From Sipunculus nudus (Eukaryota; Annelida; Sipuncula; Golfingiida; Sipunculidae), in contig CM049316.1 in NCBI GenBank assembly GCA_026874595.1, forward strand, positions 13,754,839-13,818,838: a stretch of DNA of 64,000 nt, written 5' to 3'. This document shows, one piece after another, positions 44,175 through 59,100 of this stretch (position 1 is its first letter; every line of letters begins with the position of its first letter). Both the position numbers and the translations under genes were made by a program. The notes under the pieces were generated by a model. The model saw only the letters and a list, made by a program, of their open reading frames with translations, was not told the origin of the DNA and searched no databases.

Positions 44175-47100
44175 GTTAGGGTACGGCACTTACACACACA
44201 TACACCACAGCTAATTATCACAACTTCATAGTACTAACATGGTTAAACTGAATTTCATGCTCAAGATTACCATAGTTATGAGGAACAATACATGATATAA
44301 GTTCCTTGTTTAACTTTAATCAACATCACTAGAACAATGATTACTGATGTGCATTTGCCTTTTATCATGTGCCATATGCCCATTTTAGATGATTCCTTAT
44401 TGAACAGTTGGTCTTGTATGTAAGTGTGTAATATGACACTTTAAACAGGTAAGATTTGGTGTGTTTCAAGATATATTATTTGGATGACTATGAATCATGA
44501 TGATATGGCCTTCAGTATATGAGATAATTCCATGGATGATATGAATAGTGAAAACTTCATGCATTTTATTGCTGGTATTATACTAAGTAACATTGTTTTC
44601 TGTAAATATGCCATCTGTATGGTTTATTCTAGAATACTCACTATCGGTAGATTGCAGGTTGGATATGGCCCTTTGTACCATTTGTAAGCATGGAAGATGA
44701 TGGCTTTTAAAACTTGTTTTGAGTTTGGCATCGTGTGAGATAAAACTTCAAATGAATTGTAAACCTACACAGTTTTCCTTATTTCCTTAGTAGTATATAA
44801 TCACTTTTTAAAATTATAGAATCATAGAAATCTTTGTTTGTAATGACTGGACAGATTAACTAAGATTGAAACAGAATATCATTACAATGAACCTGGGTCC
44901 TATTGAGTTGCAGGTGTTCTTCTAGTGTCCACAGTACTTTATGATAAACCTTGTAGTGAATTTATAGTTTCTGTATGGGTCAGTTTGGGGTACAGATTGT
45001 AGTTGGAACTCTTCATAATCCTCCTAATGAATGAATGATGCTGTTTATAATTGTGGTAGGAATTGGTTTAAAAACAATAATCAATGATTGAAAAATTAAA
45101 ACAACTGATTTAATAGATTAATCGGCCCACTTTTAGTTAATAGCATTGGAGTCATTTATCAGGCTGATTTTATTGATCATTGGTTTGGTGAAGTTTTACT
45201 CATAAAGTTTTAAATTTACAAATTGTTTGCATCATTGTGGATCTTTGTAAACCCAGCAGTTATGTTAACATTGCCAGTACTAAAGTGTTTGAAATGGGCC
45301 CTTTTAACATACATTCAAGTTTATGATCTTATTTCAGCTTTACAGTTTAAAATCTTGAGATACTTCTAATTTACTGTACTTTACAGATTTACAGTTAATC
45401 CACTTGTAAGACATTTTAGTAAATCAATCTTATTTGACAAAACCTAAAACCAACAAAACTTTGGAATCTCTTGCAGGTTTTCATGAATTTCTAGTTTATG
45501 ATGTAAAGTTACCTGAGACTAAGAGAGTAAGAGTGGTGATCTATCTACCTTTACCAGGTTTATCTAAAAAAGAGGTAAAACAGACCACACTTGTGCCAGT
45601 AAAATATATTCCATTAAAATATGTAAAAGTGTCAAAAGTTTTCCCCATAGAAATTTGCAAATACCACCCTGAATTCTGCCATTAGAGTTTACTAAAAGGT
45701 TTGATCAAGGTAACCTGTAGTAATCTTGACAGCTTAGGAACAAAAGTTGACACTTGCTTTGTCAGACTCAGCATGTTCTCTTTGTGTTGCTTGACTAACT
45801 GTTCAGCTTCAAGATCTCTGTTAGGATGGGATGGATGGAAACAATTTTAAACACTACTTATTTATTTAAAAAAAAGTCAGTGAAATATGTACCAGTCAAG
45901 TGAAGAATAAATGGAAATTATGAACGTTTGAACTTGCTTATTAATGCATATTCAGTACTCAATAACTGATTAACATATGATGGAACCAGTACCTTTTCTC
46001 AAATATAAATTAAACTCTCCAGCTTTCCTTATTACAGGATACATATGGAATGTTACTGTAACTTAAATCTGGTGTGTTCAGGGTTTTAGGAAACTGCTTA
46101 CAGTGACTGATTGAAGAAGTCCAATTTGAAATTAAAAAAAAAAAATCTTAGCTTAACAGTTTCCTCAACCTCAGAGTGCAGTTTCCATTGACCATTATAA
46201 TTCATAGTATCTGTCTGTTTGGCTGAAATTTGCTGTTGTCTATAATGAAGTCAATAAATGTTGTACATCAAAATACATACATGCATGATAACAGGACAAC
46301 AAAGAGAAATGTAATTCACATTTTATTTTGTAGTTCACAATGTTTATTATTTAAAGGAAGTTACTTTTCTTTAATTTACTGCTCACTTACGGTGAAACAT
46401 AAACTGTGCGACTTTTCTGTTTAACTGGTTAATTTAACTCGTTGAGATTCCCAGTCTTGCTTTTTGCAGACTTTGTATTTCTAGCATCAAAATATAAGTG
46501 CTATGCTTGTGCTTCCCTTGGTATACATGCAATATATTTAAATAGGTTCACCTGTTGATTAAGCAATATTATGGTTCACAAATATAAATATCAGAGGATT
46601 GAGCTTTCATTTAGATTCAGTGTGGATGAATCATTTAAATTAAAATCTGGTCAGAATTTAATTATGGCTTAAGCCTTTTGAATGCATTGACTGTCCAAAT
46701 ATTTGCATCTGTTGGTAAAATTGTGTAGGTGGTTATTCCTTATTAACATTGATTTGGAAGCACTGTACAGAACTCTTCAAATTTCTCTTTGAATTGTTTT
46801 AGGAAATACAAAAAGACTGCCATGCATTAAACTGAGTATGTGTGTTATTGAAACTAGACAATTAAAAAAATCAAACATAAGCAGTACACACATACTAAAA
46901 TGATATTTATTTATAAGATGAATTTTTAGTTGTTTTTGGCTGCTGAAGAATTGTAAAAAAATGAAAAATTAATTTGCATCTGGTGGAGGCTGAATTGCAT
47001 TTCACCTTCTTAAAAAAAATGAAAAGTAAATACTGAGTACTATTTAATTACTAAAAGTGTACTTTTGCAAGCTGTCACAAAACAGGATGTCACAAATACA

Positions 47101-50100
47101 GGGCAAATTTGGTATATGAAAAGTTGAATATTGTTAATAATTTATCATGAATGAAGTAGATCAGTTGATTACTTGACTGGGTCTGTGACAACACACTGGT
47201 TCACCTATGTATATGTATATGTATATGTATATTATGTATATGTGTATGTGTATGGGGATTGCCAATAATGCCACAGTGATAATGAGTCAGATATTGCCTC
47301 GGCATCCTGAGATATCTTTGATGATACATAGACAATATTCAGTCATCCAGTTGAGCATGATATACAACATGGTTTTACAAGCAGCATTCAAGGCATTCAG
47401 GTGATTTGGGGACAGAAACAAGTTTTATGGCAGCTGTATTGGTGCTTGTACAGAAATATTTTATTTTGTTGGGATTTATCATGATAGGTTCATGTTATTT
47501 ATAATCAGGACCAGCATATGTGTATATACATATATATATATATTTCATAATATTTCAATTCTGTCCCAGTCATATTCATTTGCCCTGACCATTGACCACC
47601 ATTTCTGTTGTGGGATAAAATAGTTGGTGCAGTTGGTTCATTTGACTATATCTTGATACTAAGTGAGGTTTATAGGTATCTCATGTGCATATATAACAGA
47701 GAGGAAAATCCTACTTAATGGCTGACTAATACTTAACTGTGAGCCAGCTACTTGTTTTCATAACACTGAGTTGTTAACTGTTGTATAAACAGTAAGGGAT
47801 CATGATCTCATCTTGTCTGCACTGAGAAAGCAGGTCAAACGGTTATCAGAGAATATCTCATATCACTGTATCCATGATTAACTCTTAGATTATCTTCTAT
47901 ATATTAATTTTTTTCTTCATGGAAGATTGTACCAGTTGGTCTCAACAGTTATGCTGCTTGTCCAGGGCTGGTAAAGTTCCAAGAAATGTTGGTATGGCAA
48001 ACAAAAAATGCCTCCTACTTTCTTGATTGGGCAACTGAATTAATAACTTTCGCCATACATTTTGATTAGATGCCTCTTTATCTTATATTAACCTGCAGGT
48101 ATGTATACAAGGTATGTCTAAACATTGTTGTATAATTAATATTAAAGTCAAATAATAAGGAAATGAATTTTTAAAAATTGATTGACAATGAGATTCAATA
48201 AAATATTCAAACCAGTCCTATCAAATACTCACATGAAACATGCTGCGCGTTTATGCCATGGATATTGATTTTTGTAGGGCACAAATAAATGTATGTAACT
48301 TGTAAGGCAAGTAAAAGCTACATGTTACTTGCCTGAATTAACAAGTACTTTCAGAAGTAAATGTCAGAAGGATAATAAAACAAGCTGAGGCTATGTATAG
48401 TTTCATGCACATGGCAGCATTTGGCTGTATTTACAACAAAAAAGAATATATTTATAAATCTGGTCCTTGGTGACAGTTTGAGCCTTCAGGAAGGCTATCT
48501 GTGCTCCAATAATGTGCTTGACTTCATATTTGTGAGGTTTCACTTATTATTCACAAATATTTCATTTTCATGAAAATTTATCTGTAACAAATATCATATG
48601 AAACTTTGAAAAACATTAAGCCATCAACAGTATACAGTATACCCATACATCTGTTGAGAATCTAATGAATACTTGCAATTCAGGGATGACTCCACAAAAA
48701 ACAGTTTTAAATGAAATATTTTATTAAAAAATGTTTATTTATCTTTAGTGTATGTTAAGGAAGGTATATAACACATCACATTTTTTATGTATGTTTGTCA
48801 ATTGAACGTTTGTGTGAGGCTCGTATTTATGTAAATTAATTACCGTAACCAACAAAAAAGTTCACAGAATTTTAAAACTCCACAAACAGTTAATATATTT
48901 AAACAAAGTGATTAGTTAATGTTCTCAATCCTCATGCATGACTGAGTTATCATCTAATGTGGGTATATGGAGACTGATAGGTTATTTATAATGTCGGGGT
49001 TGAGAAAATAATTCAAACACATTCTACCAGGATATCTTATGGCAAGTCAGATGAATTTGTTGCAAAGGGCGTTTTGCAACTAGTGACCATTTAACTTCTG
49101 CCCATATGCAACCAACAACCTTAGGTTACATGTTTATTCTGTTTATCAACATTGCGCATGTGTTTACTAACAGCTTGAAATAAACAAGCTCATACACCCA
49201 TCACAGACGCGTTATAAAGACCTTTTTTTAACAGGAATTGCCTGCAGATCAATTGTAACATTGGACCTAGAACTTATAACGTACTACATATTAAGGAAGG
49301 AAGGCCATGAAACATCTATTTAGATAGAACAGTGGGAACAATATTCACCAACTCAGCATTTTAACTATTGAAGGTAGACAATATTTTTGTATTGCAGCTT
49401 TGAACTATCTTCAATTTACATTAGTTACCAGTGAATAGATTAGCTTTTTTTTTAAGTTATTAACTCCAAAGTGAAAACTCCACCATGTTTGTCACCCTAT
49501 GATTCTGAATTAAAATTCTAAATCCAATTTTCACTTATGTTCACCTCTATTTTTTAAGACTGACAAATGACAACAATCATATCATTTTCTCAGCTGTGGA
49601 TTTTCTGCTAATGAAAATTACAGTAATGGTATCACAAACCTCTCCCTAGCCCAATGTTAGGGCACAATGTAATGCTGCTCACCCAAATGAGCATCAAGAC
49701 TGATAAATTACTTATGTTCACTTATAAATGGGTAAAGCTGGTATTTAATTATGCATGTATATATTTAATATTACTGTATACATGAAATTTTGATATTCAG
49801 AACAGAAAATTATCTCAGTTAAGTTGAAAATTTTTATATTTAGATGTCTCAGAACTGACACATATTCTAAACTGTGATTAATTATGGTAGATGGTTTAGG
49901 TGAAGTTCAAATGTGAACTTGTATGCTTGAAGAATAGATGAAACCAAAGAAGCACATCACATTTGTTCATTAGCTTTTTCCTCACAAAAATATTTTAAAT
50001 GATCTTGTTCATTATCTGTTTTGTTCCCTTCAAAATGGTGTATCTGGAATAAATGTTTACTGTAATATAAATCTGATTTAAGATAATAAAAATCAAGCTA

Positions 50101-53100
50101 GCCTAAGATTAGATAAGGATTCTGATCTGGTTAGGCCCAGTTTAAAATCAGTCCACCACAGGATTGTAATCTTGACTAGCCCAGATTAAAATTTTGATCT
50201 GGGCCAGCCCAGTTTAAAATCAGTCCACCACAGGATAATAAACTTTACCAATCAAAATTCTAATCTGGGCTGGCCCAGTTTCAAATCAGTCCAGACCAGA
50301 TTTAAATCCTGAAGTCTTCACCATAGGATTTTAATCTGGACCGGCCAAAATCAAAATTTTAATCTGGGACGGCCAAGTTTAAAACTGGTCTGGCCTAGGT
50401 TAGAATTTTGATCTGGGCCGGTCCAAATCAAAATTTTGATCTGGGCTGGCCCAGTTTTAAATTGGGCCAGATTCTAATCTTGGCCTCGACATATACATAT
50501 GGATCCTTCTATAGATGTTCATTCACATGCTTAAATATACAGTGTATTAGCCAGGATTTGGACATTTTCTTGTGATTAAGAGTCTGACTTCCAAACTGAG
50601 GGTACTTGGTTGGAACCCTGCTGGGGCAAAAATGGTAAAATTGCCATATTATTATCATAGATTCTTTTTTCAAGAACAGCCATAACAGAAGCATAACAAA
50701 TTATAACAGTGGACAAGACATGGTTACAAGAGGAATTTCCCTCTTTTGTATCTTAAGCTAGTCAAAATTCATATTTCTGAAAAAAATTTAACACTGAGAA
50801 AACTAACAATGACTGCAGATCTTTATTTTTCTAAATATGAGAATTTTGTTAAATTTTGTTACTGAATTTATAATTACAGTTTCCTGTTTTATTAAAGATT
50901 TATAACATTGTGATCATATGCTATTATGAATTTAATAAAATTCTGAATTTACCCAGGGTTTATATCATTCCTTATTGTTTACATGGCAACGGGCTCCTGT
51001 GAAAACTTTCATTACTTAAGATCTAAATAGGTCTGAAAATATCTTGCAGAATGGAGAAAAAGTGTAGGCAAAATACAGGCTCTAATATACATAGAAATGA
51101 AAATATTAACTTTTGTCCATTTCAGTTTGAGATCCCATTAAAAAAAAAGGATTTGAACAGGTATGGAAAATATTTGTCTGTTTCAGATTTAGATTTCAGT
51201 AAAACAAACTATTGAAAACATGTAAACTGCACAAAAACAGAACTGGTAAATTATTGAGAGATCCCTAAATTTGGTTTTCCTGACATTTCTTTGCTTATGG
51301 TCCATCCCAAAACCCTTGTCCGCATGTTTTAGCAATAATCATTTTAAGAATAATATTTAAAAATGTGCTTTGGTCTAAAGTAGATCTACAGATTTTCTGC
51401 CGGTTTTGTGTTAAGTAGTAATATATCATGTTAAAGTATTTAATTTGCAACTCTTTTGTGTTATTAATGCTGATGGACCGTGGATGGCATCTTCCAAGCA
51501 CTGCTAGCCAGTATATTCCTCAATAGTATACTGTCCATGTCTATGGCTGTGTGTGGTGTTTGTTAGACAACAGTAATGTCACAAAGACGTCACAATGATA
51601 GGTTGCGCATCACCTTCAATTGACTGACGTCATCAGTTTGCCTGCCTTGTTTATTATCAGTTCTCTGACGATGAAAAAGTTGTAAACGCTGTAACATGTT
51701 TTGTCATATTTTGGATTATTTTTCTCATACAACATCAAAGCAAGGTAAGGCATCATTTTTTATGCAGGCAGTCGGGGGACCAACAAGGATCAGAAAGGGT
51801 TACACTGCCTCTTTTGAATGAAAAATTATCCTGGACAAACATGCATCCACGGGTAACGGGATGGACTAAAGTAATGATGTATATGCTAAATGGATGATCA
51901 GTTATAATTGCTGATCATTTAGTTGGAGAAAGTGGTTCAATAGATTGATCTAGAAGTGCCATTATTGATTACAGCGATTCAAACAAAAAACTTAGGCTTT
52001 TTGATGAGAAAATAGGTGCCTTCATGTAATTTATGTGAGCAAAATAAGGACAAGGCAATGTAGCTGTAGAATTATTACATATTTTGTCCATCAAGCAGGT
52101 TATTTCAGTTGGGACAATACATAAGTCTTTATACAGTCTGAATTGTCGTAATCCCAAACAAATGGTCAATTCTGATTATAGTTTGGTAGATGTCAACCAG
52201 TTTATTTTTATGCTTGATCATGAAATTACAATCAGTTGCTGACACTAGTAGGGACCGGTATAAATCAGATGAGCCTTGTCAATCATGGGCCACCAGAAGG
52301 CATACATAGTAAATACAAATTAAAGTTCAGCTGAGTGTTATTGGCCACTGGCCTCTCTTTTTTTTTCATAATTAATATTTACATACTTATCCACAGGACA
52401 GTTTATATACATTGTATTTTTTTTGTTTCAGCCTGGCTCTGTGAATATGCCAGGGGGCATCTCACTCCCTCCAGGGTATGTAATCATGAAAAACGAGTCA
52501 GGCCAGATCATCTTAGTACAGGGCCAGCAAGGGAACACTAACATCATGCCTGCCGGGTATAAAATACAGACAGTCAAGGTAGGTGCGCATGTGTAATTAC
52601 AAGCTTCCATAACTGCTCAGATTTTTAACTAAACTGTATAAAAGCTGTCAAAAGGATATTAAAGCCAACCTATTAAATTTTCATTATTCTACTTGCTATG
52701 TCTGGGAAATTATAAATGATTCTGTGGAAATTCATGACCATATGCCTGTTAGGGCTTAAATTGTATCCGCCAAAACAAAGTTTTGCGGATACTTTTTTTA
52801 TGCCCCCGCCACAAAGTGGCCGGGGCATATAGTTTTACCCATGTCCGTCATTCCGTCATTCCGTCATTCCGAAATGAAACAGTTGTACGGACTTTTTTTC
52901 ACAATGCCTGCAGATATTGGCTTGATTTTTGGTGTGTGGGCAGATAAAGACCAGTTACAGATCGAGTTCGCGTTTCGTCCTGGTTGACCTACTTTTGACT
53001 GTTTTACGGCTCCTAAACTTAGAAAATTTCATGAAAAATAGAAATATTCATGACAGATACACATGTACGGACTTTTTTCGCAATGCCTGCAGATATTGGC

Positions 53101-56100
53101 CTGATTTTTGGTGTGTGGGCAGATATAGACCAGTTACAGATCGAGTTCGCGTTTTGTCCCGGTTAACCTACTTTTGACCGTTTTACGGCTCCTAAACTTA
53201 GAAAATTTCATGAAAAATAGAAATATTCATGACAGATACACATGTACGGACTTTTTTTTCACAATGCCTGCAGATATTGGCCTGATTTTTGGTGTGTGAG
53301 CAGATAAAGACCAGTTCAGATCGAGTTCGAGTTTCGTCCTGGTTGACCTACTTTTGACCGTTTTACGGCTCCTAAACTTAGAAAATTTCATGAAAAATAG
53401 AAATATTCATGACAGATACACATGTACAGACTTTTTTTTCACAATGCCTGCAGATATTGGCCTAATTTTTGGTGTGTGAGCAGATATAGACCAGTTACAG
53501 ATCGAGTTCGCGTTTCGTCCTGGTTGACCAACTTTTGACCGTTTTACGGCTCCTAAACTTAGAAAATTTCATGAAAAATAGAAATATTCATGACAGATAC
53601 ACATGTACGGACTTTTTTTTCACAATGCCTGCAGATATTGGCCTGATTTTTGGTGTGTGAGCAGATATAGACCAGTTACAGATCAAGTTCGCATTTCGTC
53701 CTGGTTGACCTACTTTTGACCGTTTTACGGCTCCTGAACATAGAAATTTTCTTGAAAAATATGAGATTTCATGACAAATACACATGTACGTTTTTTTTTT
53801 CTCAGTGCCTGCAGATATTGGCCTAATTTTTGGTGTGTGGACAGATATAGACCAGTTACAGATCGAGTTCGCGTTTCGTCCTGGTTGACCTACTTTTGAC
53901 CGTTTTACGGCTCCTAAACTTAGAAATTTTCATGAAAAATAGAAATATTCATGACAGATACACATGTACGGACTTTTTTCACAATGCCTGCAGATATTGG
54001 CCTAATTTTTGGTGTGTGGGCAGATATAGACCAGTAACAGATCGAGTTCGCGTTTCGTCCCGGTTGACTTTCTTTTGACCGTTTTACGGCTCCTGAACAT
54101 AGAAAATTTCATGAAAAATATGAAATTTCATGAGAAATACACATGTACAGATGTTTTTTCGCAATGCCTGCAGATATTGGCCTGAATTTTGGTGTGTCGG
54201 CAGATATTGACCAGTTATAGATGGAGTTCATGTTTTGTCCCAGTTGACCTATTTTTGACCGTTTGACGGTGCTCTAACATAGAAAATTTCATAAAAAAGG
54301 TGCACATGTATGGACTTTTTTAGCAGTGCCTGCAGATATGGGCCTGATTTTTGGTGTGTAGGCAGATAATGACCAGTTACAGATCGAGTTCTTGTTTGCT
54401 TGTTCTTGACTGCTCCTGAACATAGAAAGTTTCATGAAAAATATAAATTTTCATAACAAATGCATATGTACTGACTTTTTTTCCTCAATGCCTGCAGATA
54501 CCACCCTGATTTTTTTTGTGTGGGCAGATAATGACAGTTACAGATCGAGTTTGCGATTCATCCTGGTTGACCTACTTTTGATTGTTTTACGGATCCTAAA
54601 CATAGAAAATTTCATGAAAGACAGAAATTTTTATGGAAAATGCACATGTATGGACTTTTTTTCACAATGCCTGCATATACTGGCATAATTTTTGGTGTGT
54701 TGCTTGATAATGACCCGTTACAAATCGAGTTTGCATTTTGCCCTTGTTGACCTACTTTTGACCATACGACACCTCCTGACCTTAAAAAAATTTTCCAAAT
54801 TTTACAAATGTTTCTAATTTGCCCAAGGCGGGGGCATTCGTGTCGTTCCGACACATCTAGTTTTGACTGGGTTCCACCACTGCCACTGCTGCCATGTTCA
54901 TTTATGGAATAGAACTCTGAGACCACTGGACAGATTTCCCCATAATTTTGCATGATTATTGGGTCACATGTGAACTAGTGCCAAAATATTTTGCGTTGAC
55001 CTCTGACCTTTTCTCTATCCAGTGCATCCATCTTTTTGTCTGTTTTGACACATTAATCCATATCTCTTCGGACTAGTTTGACCAATCAGGACATAAATTT
55101 TGCACAAATGTAAACCTTGGATAGCTTTATAACATACATAGAAAATGATGACACAACCTGCAACCATTTTTGCACAGAGTCCATCTTTCATCCTGGATAG
55201 CTTTCTTGATTTTATGACAGGTGGCGCCACCTACATTCACGTTCAGGCTGCAGACATCCAGGCTTATCTCAGGACTGGTTTGACGTATCCCCTCCGAAAT
55301 TTTGCATGTGTATAGATCTTACATAGCTCTTTATCATATGCAAAACTGGTGGTGCCACCTGCAACCATTTTTGCACAGCCACCATGTTTGTCTGCCGTGG
55401 GATAAAATGACTCATATCTCGGCAGTGGTTTGACTTATCTGCCTAAAATTTTACATGTATATACATCTTGGATAGTTTTCTCGATTTTGTGGCAGGTGGC
55501 ACCACCTACTTTCACGTTCAGGCTGAAGACATCCAGGTCTACATCTCAGGACTGGTTTGACGTATCCTCCTGAAATTTTGCATGTGTATAGATCTCACAT
55601 AGCTCTTTATCATACACAAAACTGGTGGCGCCACCTGCAACCATTTTTGCACAGCATGCGTCTGTTTGTCTGCCGTGGGATAAAATCACTCATATTTCGG
55701 CAGTGGTTTGACTTATATGCCCAAAATTTTGTATGTATATACATCTTGGATAGCTTTCTCGATTTTGTGGCAGGTGGCACCATCTTCTTTCACTTTCAGG
55801 CTGCAGACATCCAGGCTTAATCATATATTTCTTGTGTGCCTATCTGTTAATTGATGAAACCTCAAAATTCCTCATTGGTACTTGGTTCAAACTAGGGTTT
55901 CCACAGCACTTGGTTTGTTGTATCCACAGGTATTATCAAACTCTAGAATAATATATGCATATATAATATATTATAAAACTTCATAACAAATATTTTGTTT
56001 ATATATTAAATTCATCAATATGCAGCGGTGTCATTTGGATATTTCTTGCTATGTAGTGTTAAAGGCTGATTTTAAAAAAGCCAATCGTGTATCTCATGAT

Positions 56101-59100
56101 TGCCTGTCAGTACACAACCTAAATGCCTATGATGAATCCTGTTTATGGGAAATTCTAACTTTAGTTTTCAGTTTATCAAATAATGTTATTATAGTGCTTT
56201 TTCTGTGAATGTGAGAAAAAAAAAGGTTTAAGTTCAGTGTTATCCAATGTTTCAGCCTGGAGCATCGGTCACACAGTCTCAGGTGCGAACGACGAACCAG
56301 TCTCCGGCAGTGATTACCATTGCTCAGCCTCACATGCAGGGCAACGTGGTACGATCTCAGGCATCTGTTTCCTCACCTGCACTGAGGCCGATATCTTCTG
56401 GGGTGGTACCTGGTAATGTGCAGACAGTTATATCACGGCCAATAACGGCAGCTACCCAGGAATCTCCAGCTATCCGTGTTGCTGTGTCTGGCATACCTGC
56501 ACAAGGTCAGTTTGCTAAAATGGTAACTCGCGATCTGAGAGCATACACCTCTATTAAATCACCTTCACTCTTTTATTCAATGTACTTACTAGTACAACAT
56601 TCTCCACCAGATGGTAGCACTTAGGGCTTCAACCAGTGAAATAAGTGTGTTGCTTTTCTGGAGTGGTAGGGGTGTATCCATCATGTGGACAATTTCGAAA
56701 CTTCAAGAGAATGATTCTGAAGTAATTTAACACTTGATGTCACACATTTCAAACTCAGGAGATTACTTAGCTCTGTTTCTTATTCTTTGGGAAATTTTAA
56801 TGACCCTCATGGGGAAAAGTGTTCATTTAATTAATGGCTTTAATTTTTTGGATCCTGAAACCTAGTGAATGTAATATGCTCAGTCGCCTGCTGCATCAAA
56901 AAACATTTGTAGTTTTAAGTTAGCCCTTGAATTCTTACTGAACCAAAACTTGTATTGGCCCTGAGGTAAATCACTTTGTATCGCAGATTCTTTCCATGAT
57001 TACCATGAATGTATCATTGTGCGTGTTTCTTAACAGGTACCGTGACCCCAGGGGCCCGGCCAGGGCTGCAGTTGAATCTTCCAGTAGAAGATAATGTCAA
57101 AAAGTGTAAAAATTTCTTATCCACTCTCATCAAACTGGCAGCCAACCAGCCACCAAATACAGTGAGGAATGTGCGAGCACTTATTCAGGGTCTCATTGTA
57201 AGTAATATGATGTCTGATTGAGTTTTCCCTCACTCTGGGAGTACTAGCTGTACTAACATAAGTTACCAGTCTGATTATAGAAGGACACAATATTTTATTT
57301 TTAGTTTGATTGGCTGTTTGTACCTCCAGTGAGGCACCAAAATTTATTAGCATTCCGTTTAAGAAAGAATTTATCATAAAATGAAAATTTACGGCCAAGT
57401 CAGAATGCAAATTTTTTATTAAGCTATATGCTGCAGTTGCCACTTTGTGTAACTGTCATGTTATATTCTGTTCTGTGACCGCAGGTTAAAGACCACCTTT
57501 TGTTTGGCCATTTGTCTTAAAAAGAATTATCTCATAGTAATTGCAATAATGGCACCTTGCTCATCAGGTGAGAAGATTGTAAGACATTGGCTTTTAAAGA
57601 ATTTAAGGAAACGGAAACTGATTTGTATTGTTGAATCAGCAACCTTCAAATACTACATCACAAGTTTTGCTTATTGCATATCTTATTTTTCATTTTACTC
57701 TACAGGATGGGAAAATTGAAGCTGAAGATTTTACTGCCAAGCTACAGGTTGAGCTGAAATCATCCCCGCAACCTTATCTTGTGCCCTTTCTCAGGGTAAG
57801 TGCGAGAGCAAGAAAGTACATTGTTCTAGTATGCCACTGTCATGTTTGGAAAAATAGTTGTTCATGCACTTGCTAAAAAATGTAAGTAACGTTACAAATT
57901 TGTAGTATTATTGGGAATAAAAGCTATGACATTTTGAAAATGATTTACAGTATTGAATGGTATTATCATAACAGATATATATTATGGCTATCTTTGTTTT
58001 CACAAGTTAACTCAAACTTATTGGGTATAGTAAAAGCTTTGGATAGACATGTTTTTCAAATCCCTTGAATTTTGTTGTCAAAAAACAACTGACAGATCAC
58101 CTCATTGGCCAGATCATGTTAAAAGTATGATTATTGTATCCCCAGAGAAAGTTGGGATACTATGGTTTATGTCTGGTGGCGCCGCCGCCGCCCCAGAGAT
58201 TTTGTTTTGACACGATTACTCATAAAATATTTTAAGGATCCTAACCAAACTTGACATGTGCATAGATCTTGGTGGGAGGACGAAGCCTATCACACAAATT
58301 CTTAAATATCTCAAGAAATCTTGCATGGATTGATCCAAAAATCAACTTGACCGTAGATCTTAGATAGTGATGTCATGTACTGGAAACTGGTGGCGCCACC
58401 TGTTAATCTATTCTTGTTTTTGTGCCATTTAATACCCCCATCATTGCCACTTAACAGTACTGTGAGCATTTTACGTCAAAAACTTGTGATCAGATTTCAT
58501 TCATATTATGCATATACATAGACATGGGTTATGGGATGAGGTCTATTTAAATTGGGGTCATGACCTTTACTATGAGAGTGGCCTTGACCTTTAATATTTC
58601 CATATTTGGTGAAAATCACACAGCTCTTATGATATCTCCAGTGTTGATTGCCATATGGATTTCAAACGTGACTTATGTATGGCCCACCATTAATGTAAGA
58701 ACCCTATAGATTCTAGGGTCATTAGGTCATAGGTCAAGGTCACTGGACTCACGTCTTTAAAGATATTGTGGATGCATTTTAAGCCAAACTTTTCATCGCA
58801 GGTCTTCCATCTTGAACATTTAGCTCACTTGCCAATAGTGGATGATCCATATCAATTTTGGGGTCACAAAGTCTAAGGTCAAGGCCACAGGAGCTATCTG
58901 TCAAAAAATTAGTTTCCGGATGATAATTCCAGATTTTTAGCCCTCAGCCCTTAGGCTGATGGGCTATTGTCGTCACCCAAGCTGTCCATCCGTCCGTCCG
59001 TCCGTCCAGCGTCCGTTAACTTTTACCTTGTGAGCGGGATATCTTGAAAAGATCAGAATTTTATTTCCTCCGTAAAGATGTATATCGACAAAATCTCGGT

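Larger units (their letters stand above)
44175..52431 (+). other. TAF4 intron 1 (8.3 kb)
   Basis: Mostly AT-rich unique-looking sequence. Holds (TATG)n at 47203-47255, (TA)n at 47527-47543, the palindromic GGCC-rich repeat at 50105-50495 and a SINE fragment at 50571. A CpG-poor 83-codon frame at 45434-45685 has no support as a gene. Confidence 0.5.
52760..55820 (-). mobile_element. family D Helentron-like element, reverse, split by family B; 5' end missing (copy D-3)
   Basis: On the minus strand its 3' end is the hairpin GTATCCGC...GCGGATAC at 52763-52792. The adjacent CCGGGTTCC-type block follows on the far side of the insertion (54865 onward), and then core half-units with GGTGGCGCCACC or variants at 55220, 55350, 55493, 55624 and 55773. 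The alternating 130/143-149 spacing matches D-1. No ACTAGA/hairpin start was found near 55820. Confidence 0.65.
52579..56255 (+). other. TAF4 intron 2
   Basis: Almost filled by the family D element at 52760-55820 with a family B element nested in it; the remaining ~435 bp before exon 3 show nothing notable. Confidence 0.55.

Noticed and set aside
45434-45685. 83-codon plus-strand frame in TAF4 intron 1
   Set aside because: AT-rich composition, no splice context in frame with TAF4, no recognisable motif; most likely chance.
50571-50660. Possible tRNA gene
   Set aside because: A box decayed and no full cloverleaf; treated as a SINE fragment. The segments at 62159 and 62425 were likewise not called as tRNA genes.
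52890-54780. Regular repeats that could suggest a CRISPR array
   Set aside because: Units are directly adjacent with no unique spacers, 180 bp long, in a eukaryotic intron; this is a transposon core array.
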